Assembly: GCA_937901365.1 (NCBI GenBank)
Contig: CALCEF010000140.1
Location: 1-19,528 of the forward strand
Direction: 5' to 3'
Origin: an uncultured euryarchaeote
GTDB lineage: Archaea; Thermoplasmatota; Poseidoniia; Poseidoniales; Thalassarchaeaceae
DNA length: 19,528 bases
In this document: piece after piece, positions 7,051 through 14,356 of the stretch
Numbering within the stretch: position 1 is the first letter of the stretch
Layout of the letters: every line of letters begins with the position of its first letter
Translations under genes and position numbers: made by a program
The notes under the pieces: generated by a model
Seen by the model: the letters and a program-made list of their open reading frames with translations, nothing else
Told to the model about the DNA's origin: nothing
The model's database searches: none

Positions 7051-9702
7051 TCAATCGTGTTTTGCAGCCCAGGCATCCTCAACCGAGAGTGCCTTGTTCT
7101 TGAGTGGAATGATCTTTCGATAGACCTCTTCGGGCGCCTTAACCTCTCCATCGACTGTCAGGAGGGCGGCCAAGGCAATTCCAAAGTGTGCTTCATTCTC
7201 CACGAGGAGTGGTTCTAGAATCGCCCAATCGGCCGGCGTCAGGTCGGTGAAATCTCCACCGTTGAGTTGGCTAGCACTGAGGCGGGAGTGAGGGTCTCTA
7301 ACGTAGATTGCACCCCCACTTGACAAACTGAACAGGTTGCCGCCTGGATACGGTGTTTCCATTGCGTGTATCTCACCCTTTTCGTCATACTCAATGCCAT
7401 TGATGATGACAAATCCACCACCTTCGAGAGGGTCGCCAGCCATGAATGACTCAGCCAGGTAATCCAAGGCAGTTCCATTGACGACCAATTTTGGAGTACC
7501 GACACTGTTGATCATTGGACGGCCTGCTGCATTGCCTCGGATGAACAATTTTCCACCTTTGGCACCGTAGCCATAGCATTGGCCAACATCACCATGGACA
7601 ACGGTTGTTCCGCGCTTGTGAATCTGTCCGATTTGGTCCTGTCCATTTCCATGCATGTGAATGGTCATTCCATCATTGCCACTGCCGAGATAATCTCCAA
7701 CGCTTCCGTATACATCGATTCTGACATCATCGGTATCCATTCCAAACCCATTGCCAATGAATCGATGACCTTGGCATAGAATGACATGGAAATTTCGCCA
7801 ACCACACTGGTGAAGTCCAATGAGTTCACGAGCCAGACTGTCTTGACCTTCAATCGGGTAGGGACGAGCATCGACAACGATCGCTTGCTCAACACTTTCA
7901 GGTTCAGGTCTGTGTCCTGGGACCTTTTGTCCGACAAATTGTGAACATGGTGCTGAGCCACTGCTCATCAGAATCTCTACCAATGCATCCTCGACATGAT
8001 CCAACCATCGACTTCGACGCAAATTCCCAGTCGCATAACACCGATCGAGTAGAAGTTGAAGACAATGAACTGCTTCACTTCGACTAACCTGTTGAGAATA
8101 GGTGTGGATTTCGGAAAGCATGGTCTTGGCTGCGGCCCAATCCATCGTTTGGAGGGCCTCTACACAGGCTTCGAACCGTCCGACAGCATCTCCTTCTTCG
8201 GGCCAATTCACATCACAGGTCATCGCTGCATCCATGATTGAAAAATCGCCAGAAGGATGTGTATCTACCAATCCACCGAACTTGTCGGTCATCACCAACT
8301 CAAAACTTCCATCCTCTTGCTTATTGACATCAAAAAGGAAGGCACCTCCATCGGTATATGATCCACCTCGGGCATTCCAATAGCGATCGCATCGTCGCCA
8401 GAATCGACTGTCTTCAGCTGCTAGGCTTTCCATGACTGCATCAATCACTTGTTTTTCACTCGCACAGAATGCGATTGCAACCTCACCACGTTGGTAGGCG
8501 AAGACTTGGGGACGAAGCATACTGGTATCGGTGATTCCAATCAATCGATGGTGACCCTTTCCAGCCCCTTGAGCGATGATGAAGAACCACGGGCCATCAG
8601 GTGAGCCGTGAATGTGTGTTTTCTGGATTGCCTCGTAGATTTTCTGTTTCTCTTCAGGCAGCATAACGAAATCTAGTTCACTGGTCGGTGCCAATGATTC
8701 AATGAGATATTCCATTGGATATCCATAGACTCGATGGTGCAAATCAAAACCGAGTGCCGCCACTTCTGTATCTGTGAAGAACAAAGGCTCCATTCCTCTC
8801 TGACCAAGATAATCCTTGACCGAGACATAATTGCTGAAATCACCATTGTGGACAAGTGCAACATCGATTCCTTGACCGAAGGGGTGAGCACCCCCGGGGT
8901 GTGTCACGCGACCACGTGTGGGGTATCGGTGGTGGCCAATCCAAACGTGAGATGTGAAATCGTCCAAACAATAGTACTTGATGACGTCTTCAGCATATCC
9001 GACAATTTTCAGAATGAGCATGTCACGTCCATGACTCAGAACGAAAGCATCCGCCCTTCCATCTTGAGCATAGAATTCGACGTTGAGTTTGTGCGTGTTC
9101 CTGTATACGTATTCAGAATGAATGGCCTCTTCATCCGTGAAGTCACCAGGATTCATTCCACTTTCTTCAAACATCGCAGCGATTCCAGATTCGGTCGGCT
9201 GAACCCAATAACACGTCACTGCAGGCGGGCACACTTCGAGTGCAGGCAAACTTGTCCAATCTTCAAGAACTGGCATGTCAAAGGTGTGTAAGACATCAAA
9301 GACAGGGTGGATGTATTTTGATTCCACTTCATCACGGAATCCATCGTTAACCCAAGCGATAGCGACAAGGTATGAGTTCTCAAGGACATCCTGCGTCGTT
9401 GCAAATTGTGCGGGATCAAGACCCACCATCGCAACACCACCACCCTTTCCATTGCCACGATTTCTCATCTGCTCCAATGAACGGAATAGATGTCGGCCGG
9501 CGATTGGGATTTCACTTGCTAGTCCAACTACGCCACAGCCGCCTTCAGCAGCATCAGCCTCATTCATCTCAATTTTCGGTAATGAATCGGTCAGCATCTT
9601 GCGTGCTTTGACGACCGCTTCAGGATTCTTCGGAACATCGCCTCGTGGGCGTCCGATTACTTCGTGATATTGAGTCTGGGTTCCGGGTTTGTTGGCATGC
9701 AT
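7051..9702 (-). CDS. Glutamate synthase-type protein: class II glutamine amidotransferase fused to GXGXG domain
   Basis: The protein has 883 residues from the ATG at 9702. This start is chosen because AGGAGGTGA lies 5 nt upstream; an in-frame ATG at 9759 would overlap the preceding gene. Residues from Cys56 (GGCGVVGLASE) form an N-terminal-nucleophile glutaminase. HHRYPTRG, GAHPFGQG, LVHNGDFSNY and FFTDTEVAALG are the expected glutamine and oxyanion-site motifs. Cys56 must be exposed by removal of a 55-residue propeptide, as in bacterial GltB. After a linker of roughly 100 helical residues, the C-terminal ~280 residues are the GXGXG right-handed beta-helix (GDYLGSGNDG, then GQCYGYGAKGGKLFIRGNAA). 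The central and FMN domains normally found between these are absent and are encoded upstream as separate genes. The likely role is ammonia release from glutamine and channelling to the FMN subunit. A related amidotransfer such as N-methylglutamate synthesis (MgsABC-like) cannot be excluded. Confidence 0.9.
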   Translation of the reverse strand: MHANKPGTQTQYHEVIGRPRGDVPKNPEAVVKARKMLTDSLPKIEMNEADAAEGGCGVVGLASEIPIAGRHLFRSLEQMRNRGNGKGGGVAMVGLDPAQFATTQDVLENSYLVAIAWVNDGFRDEVESKYIHPVFDVLHTFDMPVLEDWTSLPALEVCPPAVTCYWVQPTESGIAAMFEESGMNPGDFTDEEAIHSEYVYRNTHKLNVEFYAQDGRADAFVLSHGRDMLILKIVGYAEDVIKYYCLDDFTSHVWIGHHRYPTRGRVTHPGGAHPFGQGIDVALVHNGDFSNYVSVKDYLGQRGMEPLFFTDTEVAALGFDLHHRVYGYPMEYLIESLAPTSELDFVMLPEEKQKIYEAIQKTHIHGSPDGPWFFIIAQGAGKGHHRLIGITDTSMLRPQVFAYQRGEVAIAFCASEKQVIDAVMESLAAEDSRFWRRCDRYWNARGGSYTDGGAFLFDVNKQEDGSFELVMTDKFGGLVDTHPSGDFSIMDAAMTCDVNWPEEGDAVGRFEACVEALQTMDWAAAKTMLSEIHTYSQQVSRSEAVHCLQLLLDRCYATGNLRRSRWLDHVEDALVEILMSSGSAPCSQFVGQKVPGHRPEPESVEQAIVVDARPYPIEGQDSLARELIGLHQCGWRNFHVILCQGHRFIGNGFGMDTDDVRIDVYGSVGDYLGSGNDGMTIHMHGNGQDQIGQIHKRGTTVVHGDVGQCYGYGAKGGKLFIRGNAAGRPMINSVGTPKLVVNGTALDYLAESFMAGDPLEGGGFVIINGIEYDEKGEIHAMETPYPGGNLFSLSSGGAIYVRDPHSRLSASQLNGGDFTDLTPADWAILEPLLVENEAHFGIALAALLTVDGEVKAPEEVYRKIIPLKNKALSVEDAWAAKHD

Positions 9703-9716
9703 CTTATTCACCTCCT
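9703..9716 (-). promoter_or_regulatory. Strong Shine-Dalgarno deciding the start of the amidotransferase fusion gene
   Basis: Minus-strand AGGAGGTGA occupies 9708-9716, separated by 5 nt from the ATG at 9702. It complements the conserved anti-Shine-Dalgarno end of 16S rRNA perfectly and selects this ATG over the in-frame ATG at 9759. It overlaps the end of the upstream coding region. Confidence 0.85.
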
Positions 9717-11029
9717 GCAATGTAGCGAAGCAAGTCAGTCCTACCACGTAATTCTCCAACGCTTGACAATCCCAATTCGCGCAATATTTGTTTCAATCTG
9801 TTTGCCAAAGCCGTGTAATATTTGTCGAGGCGATCCGCACCCCATGCCTGCTGCACCCACTCTTGTAATTCAGCATCTGTTGTGGTCAAACCCCACGGAC
9901 ATCCTCGCCCGCTAGGACCACCTTCACAGTTTGAACATCGAGTACAACCCATGGCGACCAAATCGCTGGTTCCTAGTACACAACCATCTGCTCCAAGGGC
10001 GATCGCCTTGGCGATATCATCTGCTGTTCGAACACCGCCGCTGGCGATGATGGTCACATTGTCGCGAATCCCTTCTGTTTGCATGAATTTGTGGACTTTA
10101 GGAATCGCTAGCTCAATTGGCATTGCAATATTCTTCTTCGCAATTTCTGGAGCGGCTCCAGTCCCTCCGAAGCCCCCGTCTAGGTGGACGATGTGAGCAC
10201 CAGCATAGTAGGAACCGACGGCCACCATATCCACGTCGTGTGGTGTGCTGACCTTGACCGACATCATCGCCGTTGGATTGACAGTCTTGATCCAATCTAG
10301 GTGCTTCATGTGATCTTCCACAGAATAGGTCGAGTGGAAGGGGAATGGGCTGAACAGGCTGACAAATGGCACACTGCCTCGCATCTTAGCAACCTCTTCA
10401 CCGGCTTTGGTTGCCAACAAGTGTCCACCAAGTCCGGGCTTTGCGCCTTGAGCATACTTGAATTCGACAATCGGTGCAGCCTGGATTGATTTTTCCTCTA
10501 CACCGAAGTACCCTGTCGCAACTTGTGTGATGACATGGTCTGCACATTCGTAGAGTTGAGGTGGGTAACCACCTTCGCCTGTGGACATCAGTGTATTCCA
10601 CTTCTTGGCGTTGAGTGCACGTGACATCATGACGTTGACCGATACAGAACCGTATGACATGCCGCCACCATACCATGGTACATCGATGGTCCGCTTGTGT
10701 CGGTCATCACCACGCCGATTCAATTCGAGCGTAATGTCGACTTCGGCGTCCGCTGGTAATTGTTGATCAGCGGGGAGTTCCTTGAATTCCAATTTGTCAA
10801 AACCGCCGCCACTGCGACCGGTTTTGTAGTTGAGATGGTCTGGACATTCGCCAGTTTCAGCCATATACCAAGCGCTGGCGATCAACTCATCCGTCCATCG
10901 TGCATCACCAAGAGCTTCTGGCAAATCATATGCTGTATCTGGGAATGCACGCTGATGGAATCCATCGTGCATCAAGTGGTGCGTCTTTTCCAATAATTTT
11001 GGACTTGGTTTGGGCCATTCTTTTGCCAT
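9704..11029 (-). CDS. Glutamate synthase FMN/3Fe-4S catalytic domain protein
   Basis: A 441-residue protein matching the FMN-binding synthase domain of GltB. Visible motifs are MSYGSVSVNVMMSRALNAKK, STGEGGYPPQLYE, EFKYAQGAKPGLGGHL, HLDGGFGGTGAAP and ASGGVRTADDIAKAIALGAD. The last is followed by the iron-sulfur segment CTRCSNCEGGPSGRGCPWGL with Cys362, Cys365, Cys368 and Cys377. In glutamate synthase this domain reduces 2-iminoglutarate, made from 2-oxoglutarate and ammonia, to glutamate. The gene overlaps the upstream stop by one base (TGATG), has GGAGGTGA 6 nt before its ATG, and ends 1 nt before the ATG of the amidotransferase-GXGXG gene. Translational coupling and complex formation are therefore very likely. 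The electron donor is not evident: no GltD-like subunit lies in the window, so ferredoxin or the upstream cluster protein may supply electrons. Confidence 0.9.
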   Translation of the reverse strand: MAKEWPKPSPKLLEKTHHLMHDGFHQRAFPDTAYDLPEALGDARWTDELIASAWYMAETGECPDHLNYKTGRSGGGFDKLEFKELPADQQLPADAEVDITLELNRRGDDRHKRTIDVPWYGGGMSYGSVSVNVMMSRALNAKKWNTLMSTGEGGYPPQLYECADHVITQVATGYFGVEEKSIQAAPIVEFKYAQGAKPGLGGHLLATKAGEEVAKMRGSVPFVSLFSPFPFHSTYSVEDHMKHLDWIKTVNPTAMMSVKVSTPHDVDMVAVGSYYAGAHIVHLDGGFGGTGAAPEIAKKNIAMPIELAIPKVHKFMQTEGIRDNVTIIASGGVRTADDIAKAIALGADGCVLGTSDLVAMGCTRCSNCEGGPSGRGCPWGLTTTDAELQEWVQQAWGADRLDKYYTALANRLKQILRELGLSSVGELRGRTDLLRYIAGGE

Positions 11030-12531
11030 CAGTGCTCACCTCCAGGGAATCCCTCGATGTCACCGAAGGCCTCTGCCTCCAAATGGCCACACCACATCGC
11101 TCGACCGGTCTCTCCTCGGAGGCGGCGAACTTCACGAACACCCATCGCTCCAAGAATTTCCAACAATTGGTCACGCCATGAACAAGAGAGGTTTAGGATT
11201 CGTTGGACTGCCCATTCTTGATCGAATTTCGATGGTAACTTGACACCTGCCGCGCCCCGAGTTTTGGTATCTCCCAACAGGCGGGCCTGCATGGCGATGA
11301 GAAGGGGGTGATCAAGGCCTACTGCATCCATACCGGTAATGATTGACTTGGGGAGATGATCTGCGCCAGCAATTCCACCGGTTCCAATCAATGTCACCTC
11401 ATCTCTGCATCCTTTCTCAATCAAAGCGAAGTGTGCTTCTTGGTATAGGTCCATGATGAATCGCCCATCATCGGACTCACCGTGATGATCTGAAATCAGA
11501 TGAATAATCGATACTCCATTGTCAACCATTTCCATCATTGTACTCATCCAATCACCTGCAAGTGGTAATTGTACGGAAATCAACAGTGGATGTTCCTTGA
11601 CTTGGTTCCAAGCGTCAAGATTCCAAGAGGTCATTTCAACCATTCTTGTACCATTGCCGTGACTTTCGATATTGCCCATTTGTCCCGGTGCGATCATCGG
11701 TACGACATTTGGACTGGCCAATCCCTGATTGGTCACAGTATTCTCCGGGAGGAAGACCAGTGTGTCCACAGTCCCCGCAGCTTCGGCTAGAATTTCAGGG
11801 ACGATTCCGGTAGAGACCGAATCTGGTGGAGGAGCGTAGATGAATGGCACCTGTATGGTTAGCATTTTGGGTGCATCGAGAAGACCACCATTGGAATCGA
11901 ATTTGAGACTCATCGGCTTTGAGCCTAAATCAACACTCGTACCAATGAGTTCACGACCGTGGATCCCGTCTCGACTGGGTCTCACAATTTCCGACATGTC
12001 TGTGAACATCTGATCAAAACCAGGGCCTCCAAATCGACCTCGATATCCTTGACCACGAACAGGAACAGTGCCCTTTCTTGCCTCTTCGTCAATGGTTGAG
12101 ATGTGCTTACTTGTCAAATATGAATCTCCGATAGCAGCTAGTTCGGGATTGTGTGTAACCTTCACGAAATCAGGGTGCTGGACTTCACATCGCAAACATC
12201 CAACGCACAGGTCTGGACGAGGTGAAAAACCGCCCACGGGTCCACTGAATACTCCGTAGGTACAAGGTCGACTGAATACAACATCCCAGTGACCGAAATA
12301 CTTGAAGAACTCCGTGAAGAGCAATTTCGCCAATCCAAATTTGCCGACCTTGACATTGAATCGGCGTGGGAATTTCTGCCGATCTTCTGTTTCCATCGCA
12401 TCGATATGGTATCGATGATACGTGTCAGCACGTTCTCTGTTCAACCTTGCTTGTTCTGCCACTGGCAATTTTATTGTCACGGACCCATCCATCATGTTAT
12501 CACTCGCCTTCTCCAAATCTGTCGCTAGCAT
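11029..12531 (-). CDS. Divergent glutamate synthase FMN-domain paralogue with N-terminal CxxCxxCxxxH cluster motif
   Basis: A 500-residue protein related to the glutamate synthase central/FMN domain (PSRDGIHGRELIGTSVDLG, LISVQLPLAGDWMSTMMEMV, and LIGTGGIAGADHLPKSIITG aligning with the ASGGVRTADDIAKAIALGAD of its neighbour). It lacks the C-terminal 3Fe-4S cysteines that the neighbour has. Instead it carries an N-terminal ferredoxin-like segment, CVGCLRCEVQHPDF, with Cys109, Cys112, Cys115 and His119 where a fourth cysteine is usual, plus Cys90 nearby. I infer an electron-transfer or regulatory partner of the canonical synthase, or a distinct oxidoreductase. It is the first gene of the operon and overlaps the next by one base. 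Met13 or Met14 (12492-12495), preceded by GAGTGAT, are plausible alternative starts. A GC hairpin lies 8 nt before the first ATG. Confidence 0.8.
   Translation of the reverse strand: MLATDLEKASDNMMDGSVTIKLPVAEQARLNRERADTYHRYHIDAMETEDRQKFPRRFNVKVGKFGLAKLLFTEFFKYFGHWDVVFSRPCTYGVFSGPVGGFSPRPDLCVGCLRCEVQHPDFVKVTHNPELAAIGDSYLTSKHISTIDEEARKGTVPVRGQGYRGRFGGPGFDQMFTDMSEIVRPSRDGIHGRELIGTSVDLGSKPMSLKFDSNGGLLDAPKMLTIQVPFIYAPPPDSVSTGIVPEILAEAAGTVDTLVFLPENTVTNQGLASPNVVPMIAPGQMGNIESHGNGTRMVEMTSWNLDAWNQVKEHPLLISVQLPLAGDWMSTMMEMVDNGVSIIHLISDHHGESDDGRFIMDLYQEAHFALIEKGCRDEVTLIGTGGIAGADHLPKSIITGMDAVGLDHPLLIAMQARLLGDTKTRGAAGVKLPSKFDQEWAVQRILNLSCSWRDQLLEILGAMGVREVRRLRGETGRAMWCGHLEAEAFGDIEGFPGGEH
11030..11043 (-). 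promoter_or_regulatory. Strong Shine-Dalgarno for the FMN-domain gene
   Basis: Minus-strand GGAGGTGA at 11036-11043 lies 6 nt before the ATG at 11029, inside the end of the preceding gene. The same octamer precedes the next gene in the operon, indicating coordinated high translation of the two downstream cistrons. Confidence 0.8.
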
Positions 12532-12538
12532 CAGCCGC

Positions 12539-12553
12539 GCCCCCTACGGGGGC
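12539..12553 (-). promoter_or_regulatory. Perfect GC hairpin in the 5' leader of the glt operon
   Basis: GCCCCC, loop TAC, GGGGGC forms a stable 6-bp stem ending 8 nt before the ATG at 12531. In an mRNA it would cover the normal Shine-Dalgarno position, so translation from this ATG may be modulated, or the real start may be the downstream Met13/14. It could equally be an incidental GC-rich repeat. Confidence 0.45.
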
Positions 12554-12605
12554 ACGGGTTGCCCAGACCCCTCTTAATCATTCAGAAACCAAAGAGGTCA
12601 TTTCA

Positions 12606-12617
12606 ACAATAAAAAAC
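12606..12617 (-). terminator. T-rich tract downstream of the PAP2 gene
   Basis: The minus strand reads GTTTTTTATTGT about 85-95 nt after the PAP2 stop codon. Archaeal RNA polymerase commonly terminates at oligo-T stretches without a hairpin, which makes this the best termination candidate before the glt operon. Assignment is inferred from sequence alone. Confidence 0.35.
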
Positions 12618-12701
12618 GAACATTATGAACAATTGAACAACATTATTGAAAATAAATAATCAATTGAGCAATAATATTGTTTCCAAAAGTTCATTCGGAA
12701 G

Positions 12702-14171
12702 TTACTCCGATTCGCCTATGGGATTCCACGCGTGGCTTGGCGTCGAATCAATCCAACTCCGCCCCTCCCACTTCAATCGCCCAAGGCGATGTAGGACCCA
12801 TCCAGTCATCCATAGAGATGGCAAGCTCATCACTAGAGATCTTGTAACTCGATCATCCACGTTGTAATCCACTGAAATGTGTGTTTCAACTACACCTTCA
12901 GCACTCTCATCGAGGTGAACGACCGCCAAAAACCAGTAATTGTGTTGGTCGATTAAGAAAGAGTGTGTTTCACCAGGGGTGATTGAAACTGAATCGTCTT
13001 CGATTTCAGACCAAATTATCCCATCATCATCCATCATCAGTGCGATTTCATCCAACTCAACGATGACCACCTCAATCGAGTATGTGTCATCTAGATTCGT
13101 AATGATAAATGTGGCATCTTCACCATATTTCATTTCCTGAATGATATCGATATTCGTATCTCCTGGCCCTAGCCTCATGGACACCCGATCATCCATTGTC
13201 TCTGCTTGATAGGTCATGCTAGCACTCATCGCACCCACCATGAGTAAAACCACAATACCTTCAACCACAGCATGGCGGCCCGCCTTCATTCGTGTGAATC
13301 CTTTGAAAGTCGCCCCGAAACCATTGCGTAATCTGGGTTGGATGTGGTGAATGAATAGGGCCCCAACTCCACCGATGAGTACACCCAGTGGGATGTCGAT
13401 AATCCAGTGGATTCCGAGGTATAGAATGGTGAAAGCGAATAGAATCGTATTCCAGTAAATGAATTGGTGATAGCGTCGATGCTTCCAATCCTTGAGTTCA
13501 ATTCCATTTTCCTTCATATGTAACCAGTTTAGGGCCAACATTCCGAATGGAATCGCGATATGGAGACTTGGCACACAATTGTCGAGTGGGTCGTGGCTGG
13601 CATAGAATACGGTATACCATGGATCTTGATACAACAAGGCCTCCATGCCCGGAATGTATGAACTCGTAACTTCGACATTGAAGAACAGGTAGTATGGGAC
13701 TGCTAGAATGTAGATTAGCAGATAGTTCAAGGTCACCTTGTCTGTTAAATCCCGTTCGCCAGTATACATGTAGTATATCGTCGTGACATAAATCAGGAAG
13801 AGGTAGATAAACAGATAATGGAAGTTGAGGATATCTGTCATCATCGCATTCTGGAATGTATCCTGAATGATGAATACCAATTCACCCTCGAAGCCATGTA
13901 CCCAATCCGTATAGTGCCCAGTGGTCGTTTTGATGGGTTCGTTGAGTCCATCGGTCACTTTCTTCCAGATGAAAATGAGTAGATAACCGAAGATGTGGAA
14001 GTAGTATCGCTTATCTCCAATTTCGTAAAAAATCTGATTCATTGGAACGCAGGTGCTGCGTTGATTCAATGAGAATACCCAGCAGATTACCGGAGTGAGT
14101 ACCAGAATCATTCCCATCATGACCCAGTAAGGACTCACCATGGCCATTGGCCGGGCAATCCCCTTCATCAT
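12702..14171 (-). CDS. PAP2/Aur1-type membrane phosphatase or phosphotransferase with C-terminal extracytoplasmic domain
   Basis: A 489-residue polytopic membrane protein. The core carries the PAP2 superfamily motifs in the Aur1 (inositol phosphorylceramide synthase) style: NCVPSLHIAIPFGM (Ser202, His204) and YLGIHWIIDIPLGVLIGG (His255, Asp259). The classical KxxxxxxRP motif is not evident, which also fits the Aur1 branch. About six to eight membrane segments occupy residues 1-275. After a membrane helix near 302-318 there is a roughly 125-residue acidic beta-rich region (about 320-445) and then a last hydrophobic segment. Members of this family transfer or hydrolyse phospho-headgroups on lipids at the outer membrane face, so a role in polar lipid headgroup turnover is inferred. 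Tandem ATGs at 14171 and 14168 leave the exact start open by one codon. tRNA-Ala lies 38 nt upstream on the same strand. Confidence 0.8.
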   Translation of the reverse strand: MMKGIARPMAMVSPYWVMMGMILVLTPVICWVFSLNQRSTCVPMNQIFYEIGDKRYYFHIFGYLLIFIWKKVTDGLNEPIKTTTGHYTDWVHGFEGELVFIIQDTFQNAMMTDILNFHYLFIYLFLIYVTTIYYMYTGERDLTDKVTLNYLLIYILAVPYYLFFNVEVTSSYIPGMEALLYQDPWYTVFYASHDPLDNCVPSLHIAIPFGMLALNWLHMKENGIELKDWKHRRYHQFIYWNTILFAFTILYLGIHWIIDIPLGVLIGGVGALFIHHIQPRLRNGFGATFKGFTRMKAGRHAVVEGIVVLLMVGAMSASMTYQAETMDDRVSMRLGPGDTNIDIIQEMKYGEDATFIITNLDDTYSIEVVIVELDEIALMMDDDGIIWSEIEDDSVSITPGETHSFLIDQHNYWFLAVVHLDESAEGVVETHISVDYNVDDRVTRSLVMSLPSLWMTGWVLHRLGRLKWEGRSWIDSTPSHAWNPIGESE

Positions 14172-14209
14172 CTATGCGGCTCAATGATGCCTACAACAGC
14201 ACTCTAAAG

Positions 14210-14282
14210 TGGACGCTGGGGGATTTGAACCCCCGGCCTCTTGAGTGCCACTCAAGCGATCTTCCAGCTGATCTAAGCGCCC
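14210..14282 (-). tRNA. tRNA-Ala(GGC)
   Basis: A 73-nt cloverleaf folds without gaps: acceptor GGGCGCU/AGCGUCC, D stem GATC/GATC, anticodon stem CTTGA/TCAAG with loop GTGGCAC, and T arm GGGGG-TTCAAAT-CCCCC. The anticodon is GGC. The acceptor contains the G3:U70 wobble pair that identifies alanine tRNA, and the discriminator is A. CCA is not encoded and no intron is present. Confidence 0.95.
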
Positions 14283-14288
14283 ATTTAC

Positions 14289-14306
14289 ATCCAACTTAGG
14301 TTGGAT
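14289..14306. repeat. Inverted repeat in the tRNA-Ala / SprT divergent region
   Basis: ATCCAAC-TTAG-GTTGGAT is a perfect 7-bp inverted repeat starting 7 nt upstream of tRNA-Ala on the minus strand, in the 74-nt region shared with the divergent SprT-like gene. It could be an operator or a structure in the tRNA 5' leader. No function is demonstrated. Confidence 0.4.
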
Positions 14307-14332
14307 TGCAACCCGGCGACCCTCCCCGTTCA

Positions 14333-14337
14333 TTTAA
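14333..14337 (+). promoter_or_regulatory. TATA-like element of the SprT-like gene
   Basis: TTTAA, in the context CATTTAAG, lies about 22 nt before the ATG at 14357, the spacing expected for a leaderless archaeal transcript. No Shine-Dalgarno is present before that ATG, which agrees with leaderless initiation. Confidence 0.4.
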
Positions 14338-14356
14338 GCCTCTCCAACCTGTCACG

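Larger units (their letters stand above)
12532..12701 (-). promoter_or_regulatory. Putative promoter/leader of the glutamate-synthase operon and end of the PAP2 transcript
   Basis: A 170-nt gap, AT-rich at 12601-12680. It holds a perfect hairpin GCCCCC-TAC-GGGGGC at 12539-12553, 8 nt before the first glt ATG, and a CCTCTT/AAGAGG inverted repeat (12570-12575 with 12592-12597). It also holds two copies of AACATTAT starting exactly 20 nt apart (12619 and 12639) and an 11-nt palindrome CAATAATATTG near 12670. The minus-strand T6 tract at 12611-12616 could terminate the PAP2 transcript. Minus-strand ATTATTTATT at 12651-12660 is a TATA candidate, which would give a leader of about 95 nt. Sequence elements are seen directly; roles are inferred. 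Confidence 0.5.

Noticed and set aside
8734..9291. 185-codon plus-strand ORF
   Set aside because: It is antisense to the glutaminase domain, whose motifs are unmistakable. The plus-strand product shows no recognisable motif.
14306..14356. N-terminal extension of the SprT-like protein from a TTG codon
   Set aside because: The extension would overlap the TATA-like element and inverted repeat; the ATG at 14357 has the expected promoter spacing.
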